Of a stretch of DNA of 64,000 nt, positions 25,609 through 34,336 are shown piece after piece; positions within the stretch are counted from its first letter, which is position 1; the number at the start of each line of letters is the position of its first letter. Under the pieces are notes generated by a model, which saw nothing but the letters and a program-made list of their open reading frames with translations, had not been told where the DNA came from and made no database searches. Source of the stretch: Mycobacterium saskatchewanense. GTDB taxonomy: Bacteria; Actinomycetota; Actinomycetes; Mycobacteriales; Mycobacteriaceae. The position numbers and the translations under genes were made by a program. The stretch is from NCBI RefSeq assembly GCF_010729105.1, contig NZ_AP022573.1:3968001-4032000 (forward strand), in the 5' to 3' direction.

Positions 25609-26906
25609 TCAAGCGGGCAGCCCTGCTCGATGGCAGGACGGCCGACCTGCGGGTGGGCGAGCGGATCGAGGAGGTGGGCGAGGGGCTCGAGGCGCGCGCC
25701 GGCGAGGGGGTCCTCTACGCCGGCGGCGGTGCCGTCCTGCCCGGACTGCACGACCACCACGTCCACGTGCGCTCGGCCGCCTCCGCCCTGAATTCGTTCT
25801 TCGTCGGACCGCCCGGCGTCAGCACCGAAGCCGAGCTGGCGCAACTGCTGTCGAACGCCACCCCGGGCCCCGACGGGTGGATCCGCGCCGTCGGCTATCA
25901 CGAATCGGTCGCCGGCGAGCTCGACCGGGCCGCACTGGACGCCGTCGTGCGCGACGTGCCCGTGCGCGTGCAGCACCGCAGCGGCGCGCTGTGGATCCTG
26001 AACTCCGAGGCGCTCGGCCGCGTCGGCCTGGCCGGGCATCCCGACGGCCGCCTGCGCAGCGCCGACCGCGGCTGGTCGGACCTGCTGGGGTGGCGGGAAA
26101 CCGACCTCGCCGAGCTTGGCCGCAGGATCACCGCGACCGGCGTCACCGGGGTCACCGACGCCACCCCCGACCTGGGCGCCGCCGACACGGAAGCGCTGCG
26201 CGCGGCCCACCTGCGCGGGGAGTTCCGCCCCCGCCTGGCCTTCCTAGCCCCGGGAAAGAGGATCCTGCAGGACGACCGACTCGACCTCGACGAACTCATT
26301 GGCTGGATCATGGGCCGGCACGACATCGGCCAGCCGGTCGCCGTGCACTGCGTGACAGCGGCCCAGCTCGTCGTCACCATCGCGGCCCTGCGCGCGGCCG
26401 GTGGCCATCCCCGGGACCGGATCGAGCACGCCGCCGTGGTGCCCGACGACAACCTGGCCGACCTCGCCGAGCTGGGCGTCACGGTGGTGACCCAGCCCAA
26501 CTTCGTCGCCGAGCGCGGCGATCAGTACCTCGCCGACGTCCCCGCCGACGAGCACGGCCAACTGTGGCGCGTCGCGTCCCTGCTCACCGCGGCGGTGCCG
26601 ACGGCGCTGTCCACCGACATGCCGTTCGGCCACGGCGACCCGTGGACGGCGATGCGCGCCGCGGTCTACCGCACCACCCCGAGCGGCGCCGTCCTCAACG
26701 CGGGCGAACGCGTCTCGGCGCGCGCGGCGTTGACGATGTTCCTGGGCGGCCCGGAGCGGCCGGGCCTGCCGCGAACCGTCGAGGCCGGACAACCGGGGGA
26801 CCTGTGCGTGCTGAGCGAACCGCCCGCGACGGCGCTGGCCGAACTCGACGCCGGCATGGTGGCGGCCACGGTCATCGGCGGCGAGCTCGTCTACTTCGCG
26901 ATGTGA
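25602..26906 (+). CDS. Metal-dependent amidohydrolase (Amidohydro_3/YtcJ-like)
   Basis: The product has 434 aa. Metal-site motifs run in order: GLHDHHVHVR near residue 50, AVHCVTAAQ near 248, DRIEHAAVV near 275, and LSTDMPFGHGDPW near 336; this is the amidohydrolase TIM-barrel pattern, with a composite beta-domain at both ends (MLIKRAALLDGR, GDLCVLSEPP). It hydrolyses an unknown amide or related bond. The ATG at 25602 is translationally coupled to the CaiB-type gene, so both may act in one catabolic step. The stop codon abuts the convergent lipW stop with no gap. Confidence 0.85.
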   Translation: MLIKRAALLDGRTADLRVGERIEEVGEGLEARAGEGVLYAGGGAVLPGLHDHHVHVRSAASALNSFFVGPPGVSTEAELAQLLSNATPGPDGWIRAVGYHESVAGELDRAALDAVVRDVPVRVQHRSGALWILNSEALGRVGLAGHPDGRLRSADRGWSDLLGWRETDLAELGRRITATGVTGVTDATPDLGAADTEALRAAHLRGEFRPRLAFLAPGKRILQDDRLDLDELIGWIMGRHDIGQPVAVHCVTAAQLVVTIAALRAAGGHPRDRIEHAAVVPDDNLADLAELGVTVVTQPNFVAERGDQYLADVPADEHGQLWRVASLLTAAVPTALSTDMPFGHGDPWTAMRAAVYRTTPSGAVLNAGERVSARAALTMFLGGPERPGLPRTVEAGQPGDLCVLSEPPATALAELDAGMVAATVIGGELVYFAM

Positions 26907-27812
26907 TCAGCCGGCCGGCGCCAGCGCGGACCGCAGCACCTCGCACTGGCGGCCGAAAAATCGTTGCGACACCGCGGCTTTCGGCACCACCAGGTCGAAT
27001 CCGTGGAATGCGCCGTCGACCACCTCGAGGCCGCACGGCACCCCGGCCCCTTCGAGTCGCCGGGCGTAGTCGACGCTTTCGTCGTGGAACAGGTCGTGGG
27101 TGCCCACGCCGATCCACGCCGGCGGCAACCCGCCGAGGTCCTCGCGGCGCCCCGGGACGGCGACGCGGGGGTCCGCGCCGCCGAGGTACGCCGTCCAGCC
27201 GAAGTGATTGCTGCGGGTGTCCCACAACCGGTAGCGGGGGTTCTCCGGTCTGGCCGAGCTCCGGTCGTCGAGCATGGGGTACGCCAGCAGCTGGAACGCC
27301 GGGTCGGTTTCACCCCGGTCGCGGGCCAGCAAGGCGAGGGCCGCGGCGAGGCCCCCGCCCGCGCTGGCACCCGCGATCGCCACCCGTCCGGCGTCCACCC
27401 AGGGCAGCCCCGCGAGCCACGTCAGCGCCGCGTAGCAGTCCTCCAGCGGCGCCGGATAGGGATGGTCGGGCGCCAGCCGGTAGTCGACCGACGCGACGGC
27501 GATGCCCAGCCGGCGGCTGAAGCGGCGGCACAGCCGGTCGTCCTGCGCGGCCGTTCCGATCACGTACCCGCCGCCGTGGATCCACAGCAGCGCGGGCGCC
27601 GGCTCGGCCGCGCCAACGGGGCGAAACAACCGGATCCCGACGCCCGAGCTCAGCGTGATCGCCTCGACGTCCTCCGCGGGCCCCCTTCCGCGCAGCCGCT
27701 CGGTCAGCCCGCTGACGGCGCGCATCACCGGCAGGGTCCGGGCGCCGACCATGCGGCGGGGGGCGATGCGGGCGATGCGCCGCAGGTCGGGGTGAACGTC
27801 GTTGTTCGGCAT
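26907..27812 (-). CDS. lipW: Hormone-sensitive-lipase family esterase LipW
   Basis: The product has 301 aa. It is an alpha/beta hydrolase of the HSL (type IV) group. The oxyanion loop is LLWIHGGGYVIG (about residues 74-85), the nucleophile elbow GASAGGG (about 146-152), the acid lies in VGTHDLFHDES and the His in GAFHGFD, so the catalytic triad is complete. The sequence and position correspond to Rv0217c. The substrate is probably a short-chain ester, undetermined. The start ATG 27812 (MPNNDVHPDL) has no strong ribosome site; an isolated ACTTGAC half-site (27815-27821) like that of the fadD4 palindrome lies next to it. Confidence 0.9.
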   Translation of the reverse strand: MPNNDVHPDLRRIARIAPRRMVGARTLPVMRAVSGLTERLRGRGPAEDVEAITLSSGVGIRLFRPVGAAEPAPALLWIHGGGYVIGTAAQDDRLCRRFSRRLGIAVASVDYRLAPDHPYPAPLEDCYAALTWLAGLPWVDAGRVAIAGASAGGGLAAALALLARDRGETDPAFQLLAYPMLDDRSSARPENPRYRLWDTRSNHFGWTAYLGGADPRVAVPGRREDLGGLPPAWIGVGTHDLFHDESVDYARRLEGAGVPCGLEVVDGAFHGFDLVVPKAAVSQRFFGRQCEVLRSALAPAG

Positions 27813-27905
27813 CGGTCAAGTATTGCCCACGGGTTGTTTGCCGACGGGATAAGTTGCGGATGAACCGCGGCGGCGGTGGGCGCGTTAGGAGGGCATGGAG
27901 CCAGA

Positions 27906-28793
27906 GTGACCGACAAGACCGATATCCCGGAGGACGGGGATGTTCAGCTGGGTGTGAGGTTCCTCGACACGGTGCTCGGGACGATCCGCGTCCAGGTCAG
28001 CCGGGGAACCGGGCCGGCGGTCCTGATGTGGCCCAGCCTCCTGATGACCGGCGACTTGTGGGCGGGTCAGGCCACCCGCTTCGGCAACCGCAACCGCCTG
28101 GTGCTGATCGACCCGCCCGGCCACGGCGGCAGCGAGCCGCTGCGCGCAATGTTCACGTTCGACGAATGCGCGCGCTGCGTCGTCGACCTGATGGACGGGC
28201 TGGGCATCGACAACGCCCACTTCGTGGGCAATTCGTGGGGCGGAATGATCGGCGCCACGTTCGCCGCCCGCTACCCGGGGCGCGTCGGCCGCGCCGTGCT
28301 GATGAACTGCACGGCGTCGAAAGCCGGGGCGCCCCAGAAGATGAAGTACGCGGCCATGCTGTGGGCGGCCGTGGCGCTCGGCGGCATCCGGCCGCCCCTG
28401 ACCCGCTCGGCCGTTCGCGGCTTCCTCGGCCCGACGTCGTTGCGCACGCGCCCGACGGTGGTCGAAACCGTCCGCCGCAACCTGCGGGCGGTCGACGCCG
28501 ACTCGACCCGGTGGGCGATCCGCAGTGTCGTCCCGGCCCGACCGGACCAACACGCTTTGCTCGGCCGCATCGAGGCGCCGGTCCTCGTGGTCGCCGGTGC
28601 GGAAGACGCCACCTTCCCGGTCGCCGAGACGCGGGCCATGGCGGACTCGATCCCGCACGCGTCGTTCACCGTGCTGGACCGGGTGGCGCACCTCGCCGCC
28701 CTGGAAGACCCCGATCGGGTGAACCAGCTGCTCGACGCGTTCCTGTTCGGCGCCGCGCCGCCCCGCCTCATCGACGGCGACGCGGAGCGGTGA
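27906..28793 (+). CDS. Alpha/beta hydrolase, enol-lactonase-like
   Basis: The product has 295 aa. It has an alpha/beta hydrolase fold with DPPGHGGSEP, the nucleophile elbow VGNSWGGMIG near residue 106, the acid in VVAGAEDATFP and the His in DRVAHLAALEDP, so the triad is complete. It resembles 3-oxoadipate enol-lactonase-type enzymes in length and motif spacing, but the substrate cannot be inferred. I use GTG 27906 (VTDKTDIPED), with AGGAGG about 12 bp upstream; a longer frame starts at 27876. It is divergent from lipW and upstream of the nitrate genes, probably a separate unit because a hairpin follows its stop codon. Confidence 0.82.
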   Translation: MTDKTDIPEDGDVQLGVRFLDTVLGTIRVQVSRGTGPAVLMWPSLLMTGDLWAGQATRFGNRNRLVLIDPPGHGGSEPLRAMFTFDECARCVVDLMDGLGIDNAHFVGNSWGGMIGATFAARYPGRVGRAVLMNCTASKAGAPQKMKYAAMLWAAVALGGIRPPLTRSAVRGFLGPTSLRTRPTVVETVRRNLRAVDADSTRWAIRSVVPARPDQHALLGRIEAPVLVVAGAEDATFPVAETRAMADSIPHASFTVLDRVAHLAALEDPDRVNQLLDAFLFGAAPPRLIDGDAER

Positions 28794-28795
28794 GG

Positions 28796-28812
28796 CCGCG
28801 GTAGTCCCGCGG
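28796..28812 (+). terminator. Short GC hairpin after the alpha/beta hydrolase
   Basis: CCGCGG-TAGTC-CCGCGG begins 3 bp after the stop codon. The 6-bp arms could form a small hairpin without a U-tract, a form accepted for mycobacterial termination. Each arm is itself palindromic, so the signal is weak. Confidence 0.3.
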
Positions 28813-28884
28813 ACAATTCGCTGAAATGCCACCGCAACACGGCCCCCGTAACTTCGGGAATGAGGGCCGATTCGGGAGGGCGAC

Positions 28885-28941
28885 ATGGGAGGTCAACTGA
28901 GCACGGCGGGGCGCCTGCCCCGCTCGTCTGCTAAGCGGTGA
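28885..28941 (+). other. Possible 18-aa leader reading frame before the nitrate reductase gene
   Basis: ATG at 28885 follows GGGAGGG by 4 bp and opens an 18-codon frame (MGGQLSTAGRLPRSSAKR) that stops 6 bp before the nitrate reductase ATG. It could be a leader peptide, a remnant of a lost gene, or chance. The strong ribosome site is the only support. Confidence 0.25.
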
Positions 28942-28947
28942 TCGCCG

Positions 28948-31065
28948 ATGGCGCCGGCGCCGACGAAAACACACTGCCCGTACTGCTCGCTGCAGTGCGG
29001 CATCACCCTGGACGCATCGGGGGGTAGCTCCGAAAAGCCGATCCTCGAGCCGCAGCGCGACTTTCCGACCAATCGCGGCGGACTGTGTGCCAAGGGCTGG
29101 ACGGCGGCCGAACTGCTGGGGCATCCGGAACGGTTGACCGGCCCGCTGGTGCGCGACGAGCGCGGTTCGCCGCTGCGGCCGGCGACCTGGAACGAGGCGC
29201 TGGAGCGGGTCGTGGCGGCGTTTCAGCGGGCGCAGGCGGACCACGGCCGCGATGCGGTGGGCTGCTTCGGCGGCGGCGGGCTGACCAACGAGAAGGCGTA
29301 CCAGTTCGGCAAATTCGCCCGCGTCGCGCTGCGCACCTCCGCGATCGACTACAACGGCCGGTTCTGCATGTCGTCGGCCGCCGCGGCGACGAACCGCTCG
29401 TTCGGCATCGACCGCGGGCTGCCGTTCCCGCTGTCCGACATCGCGCGGGCCGATGTCATCCTGCTCGTCGGCAGCAACCCCGCCGAAACGCTGCCCCCGG
29501 CGATGCAGTACTTCGACGAGGGCCGCGCCCGCGGGGCCCGGCACATCGTCGTCGACCCGCGGCGCACGCCGACCGCCGCCCGCGCCGACCTGCACCTGCA
29601 ACCGGTGCCCGGCACCGACCTGGCGCTGGCCAACGGCATGCTGAACATCATTGCCCGCGAAGGGCTTATCGACGAGAAGTATGTCGCGGATCGCACCGCG
29701 GGTTTCGAGGCGGTGCGGCGCGCGGTGCGGCTGTACTGGCCGGACCGGGTGGAGCGGATCACCGGTGTGCCCGAGCGCGACATCGTGGCCGCGGCGCGCC
29801 TGCTGGCTCAGGCCGACCGCGCGATGATCCTGACCGCGCGCGGCGCCGAACAGCACAGCGCCGGTACCGACACCGCGCAGGCCTTCATCAACCTGGCCCT
29901 CGCGCTCGGCCTGCCGGGCCGCCCCTACAGCGGGTTCGCCACGATCACCGGTCAGGGCAACGGCCAGGGGGGCCGCGAGCACGGGCAGAAGAGCGACCAG
30001 CTGCCCGGCTACCGCAAGCTCGACGACACGGAAGCCCGCGCCCACGTCGCGCGGGTCTGGGGCGTCAACCCCGCCGATCTGCCGCAGCCCGGGCGGTCGG
30101 CGTACGAAATGCTCAGCGCCATGGGGACTTCCGGCGGCGTCCGCGCGCTGTGGGTGGTGGCCTCCAACATCGTGGTCTCGGCGCCGAACGCGCTGCACGT
30201 AGCCGAGCGGCTCGGGGCGCTCGACTTCCTGGTGGTGTCCGACATCTTCCTGTCCGAGACGGCGGAACTGGCCGACGTGGTGCTGCCGACCACCCAGTGG
30301 GCCGAAGAGTCGGGAACCATGACGAACCTCGAAGGCCGGGTGATCCTGCGGCGGGCGGCGCTCGCGGCGCCCCGCGAGGTGCGCAGCGACCTCGACGTGA
30401 TGGCCGACCTGGCGAAGCGCCTGGGAGTGCAAGGCTTTTCGGCCGAGCCGCAGGAGGTCTTCGAGGAGCTGACCCGCGCCAGCCAGGGCGGCAAGGCCGA
30501 CTACCGGGGCATCAGCTACCAGCGGATCGAGGACAACCAGGGCGTGTTCTGGCCCTGCCCGTCCCCCCTCTACCCGGACACGCCGCGGCTGTTCACAGAG
30601 GACTTCCCGACGCCCGACCGGCGGGCGCATTTCCATCCCGTCGAGCACCGCGGCACCCCCGAGCTGCCCGACGACGAGTTCCCCTACTACCTCACGACCG
30701 GCCGGGTGATGCGCCAATACCAATCCGGGACCCAGACGCGCCGGGTGCCGCAGCTCGCCGAGGGCGAGCCCGAGCCGGTGGCCGAACTGCACCCGACACT
30801 GGCGCAAAGCGTCGGGGTCGCCAGCGGCGACAAGGTCCGCCTCAGGACTCGCCGCGGCGAGACCGTGATGACGGCGCGCACGGACAGCGGTATCCGCCCG
30901 GACACCGTCTTCGCGCCGTTCCACTGGGGTGGGGCGGGCAACATCAACCGGCTGACCAACCCGGAGCTCGACCCGTATTCACGGATGCCGTCGTTCAAAG
31001 TCTGCGCGGTGTCGGTGTCCAGAGCCGATACCGCACAACCGAGGGAGGGAGATTCGAATGGGTGA
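28948..31065 (+). CDS. narB: Assimilatory nitrate reductase, molybdopterin catalytic subunit (NarB/NasC type)
   Basis: The product has 705 aa. It reduces nitrate to nitrite in the cytoplasm for nitrogen assimilation. The N-terminal [4Fe-4S] ligands are C10, C13, C17 and C47 (CPYCSLQC ... GGLCAKGW). The Mo-coordinating Cys is C140 (YNGRFCMSSA). Bis-MGD binding segments follow (LVGSNPAETLPP, TGQGNGQGGREHGQKSDQLPG) and the C-terminal molybdopterin-dinucleotide domain begins near residue 575 (YYLTTGRVMRQYQSGTQTRR). There is no C-terminal BFD iron-sulfur domain, so an external electron donor is needed. The ATG at 28948 lacks its own clear ribosome site. It leads the operon narB, 117-aa gene, nirB, nirD. 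Confidence 0.9.
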   Translation: MAPAPTKTHCPYCSLQCGITLDASGGSSEKPILEPQRDFPTNRGGLCAKGWTAAELLGHPERLTGPLVRDERGSPLRPATWNEALERVVAAFQRAQADHGRDAVGCFGGGGLTNEKAYQFGKFARVALRTSAIDYNGRFCMSSAAAATNRSFGIDRGLPFPLSDIARADVILLVGSNPAETLPPAMQYFDEGRARGARHIVVDPRRTPTAARADLHLQPVPGTDLALANGMLNIIAREGLIDEKYVADRTAGFEAVRRAVRLYWPDRVERITGVPERDIVAAARLLAQADRAMILTARGAEQHSAGTDTAQAFINLALALGLPGRPYSGFATITGQGNGQGGREHGQKSDQLPGYRKLDDTEARAHVARVWGVNPADLPQPGRSAYEMLSAMGTSGGVRALWVVASNIVVSAPNALHVAERLGALDFLVVSDIFLSETAELADVVLPTTQWAEESGTMTNLEGRVILRRAALAAPREVRSDLDVMADLAKRLGVQGFSAEPQEVFEELTRASQGGKADYRGISYQRIEDNQGVFWPCPSPLYPDTPRLFTEDFPTPDRRAHFHPVEHRGTPELPDDEFPYYLTTGRVMRQYQSGTQTRRVPQLAEGEPEPVAELHPTLAQSVGVASGDKVRLRTRRGETVMTARTDSGIRPDTVFAPFHWGGAGNINRLTNPELDPYSRMPSFKVCAVSVSRADTAQPREGDSNG

Positions 31066-31411
31066 CGAAAGCACGCCACGGTTCCTGCAGGGAGCGTTCG
31101 CGTTCGACGGCAAGGGGTACGACGCGCCGTCGCTGCTCGATGCGTCGCTGCGTTATGTCGTGCCGGCGGGGTCGATTGCCCAGCCGGTGTACTTCCGCGG
31201 CGGCAACAGCACCGACGAGCTGGTGACCGTCGTGGTCATGCGCGATGGCGCCCCGATGCGCTACTTCCCGATCGGGGCGAAAGACGCCGTGCACGTGCCG
31301 CTTCGGGTCGTCGAAGACCTGATCGCCGACACCGTCGTCGAGGTGTTCGTCGCCGCGCCCGACGGGTTGAGCGGCACCGTGTTCGTGGACATCGGCCTCG
31401 TCGAGGTCTAG
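31058..31411 (+). CDS. 117-aa protein of the nitrate operon, function unknown
   Basis: The product has 117 aa, with no signal peptide or membrane helix. It starts at ATG 31058, overlapping the nitrate reductase stop by 8 bp, with AGGGAGGGAGA just upstream. It consists of predicted beta strands (LRYVVPAGSIAQPVYFRGG, ELVTVVVMRDG, MRYFPIGAKDAVHVPLRVVE) and ends GTVFVDIGLVEV, suggesting a compact beta-sandwich. There are no Cys residues, so it is not an electron carrier. Being wedged between the nitrate and nitrite reductase genes, it is likely to be an assembly, stability or transfer factor for one of them (inference). Confidence 0.82.
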   Translation: MGDESTPRFLQGAFAFDGKGYDAPSLLDASLRYVVPAGSIAQPVYFRGGNSTDELVTVVVMRDGAPMRYFPIGAKDAVHVPLRVVEDLIADTVVEVFVAAPDGLSGTVFVDIGLVEV

Positions 31412-31413
31412 CC

Positions 31414-33939
31414 GTGACCACACTGACCAGATCCGAAACCAACGGCCACCGGGCCGCCGGTCTGGCGACCCTGGTGGTCGTCGGCAACGGCATGGCCGGC
31501 GCGCGGGCGCTCGAGGAGATCATCGCCCGCGGCGGCACCGAGCGGTTTGACATCACCGTGTTCGGCGACGAGCCGTACGGAAACTACAACCGGATACTGC
31601 TGTCCAACGTGCTGGCCGGGTCGGACGACGCCGCCGAGATCTACCTCAATCCGCGAGACTGGTACGCCGACAACGGCATCGACCTCCGCGCGGGGGTCCG
31701 GGTGGTGCGCATCGACCCCTTCGCCCACGTGGTGCACGCCGACGACGGGACCACCGTCCGCTACGACAAGCTGGTCCTGGCCACCGGCAGCCGGTCGTTC
31801 TTCCCGCCGGTCGACGGCATCTGGCTGGACGACAAGACCCTGGCGCCCGGGGTTTTCGGCTTCCGCACGCTCGACGACACCCAGGCGATGATCGACTTCG
31901 CCGAGCGGCAAAGCCAGCCCGGCGCAAGGGTCCTCGTCGTCGGCGGCGGGTTGCTGGGCCTGGAGGCGGCGCGCGGCCTGCAGAACCGGGGCCTGCAGGC
32001 GGGCGTCGTGCAGGGCGGTTCGGCGCTGATGAACGCCCAGCTCGACGACCAGGGCGCCGCGATCCTGCGGCGCCTGGTGGAGGCCCTGGGCATCGAGGTG
32101 CACACCGGCAAGCGGACCACCCGCATGCTGAGCGAGAACGGGCTGCCGTCGGCTGTCGAATTCGCCGACGGCAGCCGCCTGCCGTGCGACATGGTGGTGA
32201 TGGCGGCCGGCATCCGGCCCAACGTCGGCCTGGCCGCCCGCGCGGGCCTCACGGTCGAACGCGCCATCGTGGTCGACGACCAGATGCGCTCGATCGACGA
32301 CGACGACATCTACGTGGTGGGCGAGTGCGCGGAGCACCGCGGGCAGGTCTACGGGCTCGTCGCGCCGCTCTGGGAACAGGCCACCGTCCTGGCCGAGCAC
32401 ATCACCGGCGCCAACCCCCGTGCGGCATATCACGGTTCGCGCACGGCCACCAAGCTCAAGGTGGCGGGTGTCGACGTGGCGGCGATGGGGGTGAAGGGGC
32501 CGGAGCGTGACGACGACGAGTTCGTGCAGTACTCCGAGCCCAAGCGCGGGGTGTACAAGACGGTGGTGGTGCGCGACGACAAGCTGATCGGGGCCACGCT
32601 GGTCGGCGACGTCAGCAAGGTGGCGTTCCTGATGCAGGCCTTCGACCGCGGCCTGCCCCTGCCCCCCGAACGGGTGTCGCTGATGTTCGACATCGGCGGG
32701 GCGCCCGACGAGGCCGGCGGCGCCGCCGAACTGTCCGACGACGCGCAGGTGTGCAACTGCAACGGCGTCGACAAGGCCACGATCGTGCGCTGCGTCAAGG
32801 ACGGCCAGACCTCGATCGACGGCGTGATGGCGGCCACCCGGGCGGGCAAGGGCTGCGGGTCGTGCAAGGGGTTGGTCGCCCAGATCGTCGAGTGGGCCGC
32901 TGACGGCGCGGTGTCCCAGGACGCCGCGGCCAACTGGTACGTGCCCGCGATCCCGTACGAAAAGCCCGAGCTGATGCAGAAGATCCGCGAGCTCGAACTG
33001 CATTCCGTGTCATCGGTGTTCGCGGCGCTGGCCCCCGAGGGCCGGGAGGACGCCGGCTCGAAGATGGCGCTGGCGTCGCTGCTGCACATGATGTGGGGCG
33101 ACGAGTTCGTCGACGAACGCGACAGCCGGTTCATCAACGACCGCGTGCACGGCAACATCCAGCGCGACGGCACGTTCTCGGTGGTCCCGCAGCTCAAGGG
33201 CGGGGTGACCAGCTCGCATCAGCTGCGCACGATCGCCGACGTCGCCGACAAGTACGAGATCCCCATGATCAAGCTCACCGGCGGGCAGCGCATCGACCTG
33301 CTCGGCGTGCGCAAGGAAGACCTGCCCGCGGTGTGGGCGGACCTCGGCATGCCCTCCGGCTACGCCTACGGCAAGAGTTTCCGGACCGTGAAAACCTGTG
33401 TGGGGAGCGACTTTTGCCGCTTCGGGCTGGGCGACTCCACGGCGCTGGGCATCGCGATCGAGGAGCGCTTCCAGGGCATACCTAGCCCCGGCAAGATGAA
33501 GCTGGCGGTGACCGGCTGCCCCCGCAACTGCGCCGAGGCGCTGTGCAAGGACCTCGGAGTCGTGGCTATCGAGGGCGGGCAATGGCAGATCTACGTCGGC
33601 GGCGCGGCCGGCGCACACGTGCGCAAGGGCGACCTGCTCACCACCGTCGGCTCCCCCGAGGAGGTCATCACGCTGACGGGCCGGTTCCTGCAGTACTACC
33701 GGGAGAACGCCAAGTGGCTCGAGCGCACCTACGATTTCGTCCCGCGGGTGGGCATCGACCGGATCCGCGAGATCGTGGTCTCCGACAGCGACGGCATCGC
33801 CGCCGACCTCGACGCGCGCATGCAGAAGTCGATCGACTCCTACCGTGATCCCTGGGGCGAAAGCGAAGAGCCCGTCACGCCTAACCAGTTCCGGTCCTCG
33901 CTACCGCTGATCCCGCTGCCGCAGGTGCCGGTCCGATGA
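31414..33939 (+). CDS. nirB: NAD(P)H nitrite reductase large subunit NirB
   Basis: The product has 841 aa. It reduces nitrite to ammonium with six electrons from NAD(P)H. Domains in order: an FAD/NAD(P)-binding pyridine-nucleotide reductase (1-~320; VVVGNGMAGARALEE, LVVGGGLLGLEAARGL), a BFD-type [2Fe-2S] domain (~445-495; CNCNGVDKATI ... GCGSCKG), then the sulfite/nitrite reductase half with siroheme-[4Fe-4S] ligands C662, C668, C702 and C706 (CVGSDFC and GCPRNC). All ligands are present. The start GTG 31414 is 2 bp after the previous stop. It is coupled to nirD by ATGA. The homologue of Rv0252 sits elsewhere in H37Rv, so gene order here differs. Confidence 0.95.
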   Translation: MTTLTRSETNGHRAAGLATLVVVGNGMAGARALEEIIARGGTERFDITVFGDEPYGNYNRILLSNVLAGSDDAAEIYLNPRDWYADNGIDLRAGVRVVRIDPFAHVVHADDGTTVRYDKLVLATGSRSFFPPVDGIWLDDKTLAPGVFGFRTLDDTQAMIDFAERQSQPGARVLVVGGGLLGLEAARGLQNRGLQAGVVQGGSALMNAQLDDQGAAILRRLVEALGIEVHTGKRTTRMLSENGLPSAVEFADGSRLPCDMVVMAAGIRPNVGLAARAGLTVERAIVVDDQMRSIDDDDIYVVGECAEHRGQVYGLVAPLWEQATVLAEHITGANPRAAYHGSRTATKLKVAGVDVAAMGVKGPERDDDEFVQYSEPKRGVYKTVVVRDDKLIGATLVGDVSKVAFLMQAFDRGLPLPPERVSLMFDIGGAPDEAGGAAELSDDAQVCNCNGVDKATIVRCVKDGQTSIDGVMAATRAGKGCGSCKGLVAQIVEWAADGAVSQDAAANWYVPAIPYEKPELMQKIRELELHSVSSVFAALAPEGREDAGSKMALASLLHMMWGDEFVDERDSRFINDRVHGNIQRDGTFSVVPQLKGGVTSSHQLRTIADVADKYEIPMIKLTGGQRIDLLGVRKEDLPAVWADLGMPSGYAYGKSFRTVKTCVGSDFCRFGLGDSTALGIAIEERFQGIPSPGKMKLAVTGCPRNCAEALCKDLGVVAIEGGQWQIYVGGAAGAHVRKGDLLTTVGSPEEVITLTGRFLQYYRENAKWLERTYDFVPRVGIDRIREIVVSDSDGIAADLDARMQKSIDSYRDPWGESEEPVTPNQFRSSLPLIPLPQVPVR

Positions 33940-34262
33940 CCGACGTCTCGCTGGGCCCGGTGGACCAGATCCCGGTCGGGGAAGGCCGCACCTTTGTCGT
34001 CGACGACCGGCAGATCGCGGTGTTCCGATTGCGGGACGGGTCGCTGCGCGCGCTGGACGCGGTCTGCCCGCACCGCGGCGGACCGCTGGCCGACGGGATC
34101 GCCGACAACCGCGTCGTGATCTGCCCGCTGCACGGCTACACCTACGAGCTGGACACTGGCCGCGAGGTCACTAACGACGGTGCGCCGGTGAGCGCCTACC
34201 CGGCGCGCGCCGACGAGGACGGCATCATCCGGTTGCGCATCGACGGTCGCGTGCACGCCTGA
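33936..34262 (+). CDS. nirD: Nitrite reductase small subunit NirD, Rieske type
   Basis: The product has 108 aa: a Rieske-fold subunit of the NirBD nitrite reductase. Unlike the enterobacterial NirD, which lacks the cluster ligands, this protein has the full [2Fe-2S] set C44, H46, C63 and H66 (CPHRGGPLADG ... CPLHGYTY). It may therefore carry electrons as well as stabilise NirB. The ATG at 33936 overlaps the nirB stop codon. It is the last gene of the tight nitrate cluster; 157 bp separate it from the methyltransferase. Confidence 0.93.
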   Translation: MTDVSLGPVDQIPVGEGRTFVVDDRQIAVFRLRDGSLRALDAVCPHRGGPLADGIADNRVVICPLHGYTYELDTGREVTNDGAPVSAYPARADEDGIIRLRIDGRVHA

Positions 34263-34336
34263 ATACCCGGTGAACCGTTCCCGCGGTTGCCACGTGTCCT
34301 TCCGGGCAAGGGATTACTTTGGCGAACTTCCGGGTA

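Noticed and set aside
27815..27821. GTCAAGT half-site beside lipW as part of a fadD4-type operator
   Set aside because: Only one arm is present; a 7-bp match is expected by chance in a window of this size, so it is not annotated as a site.
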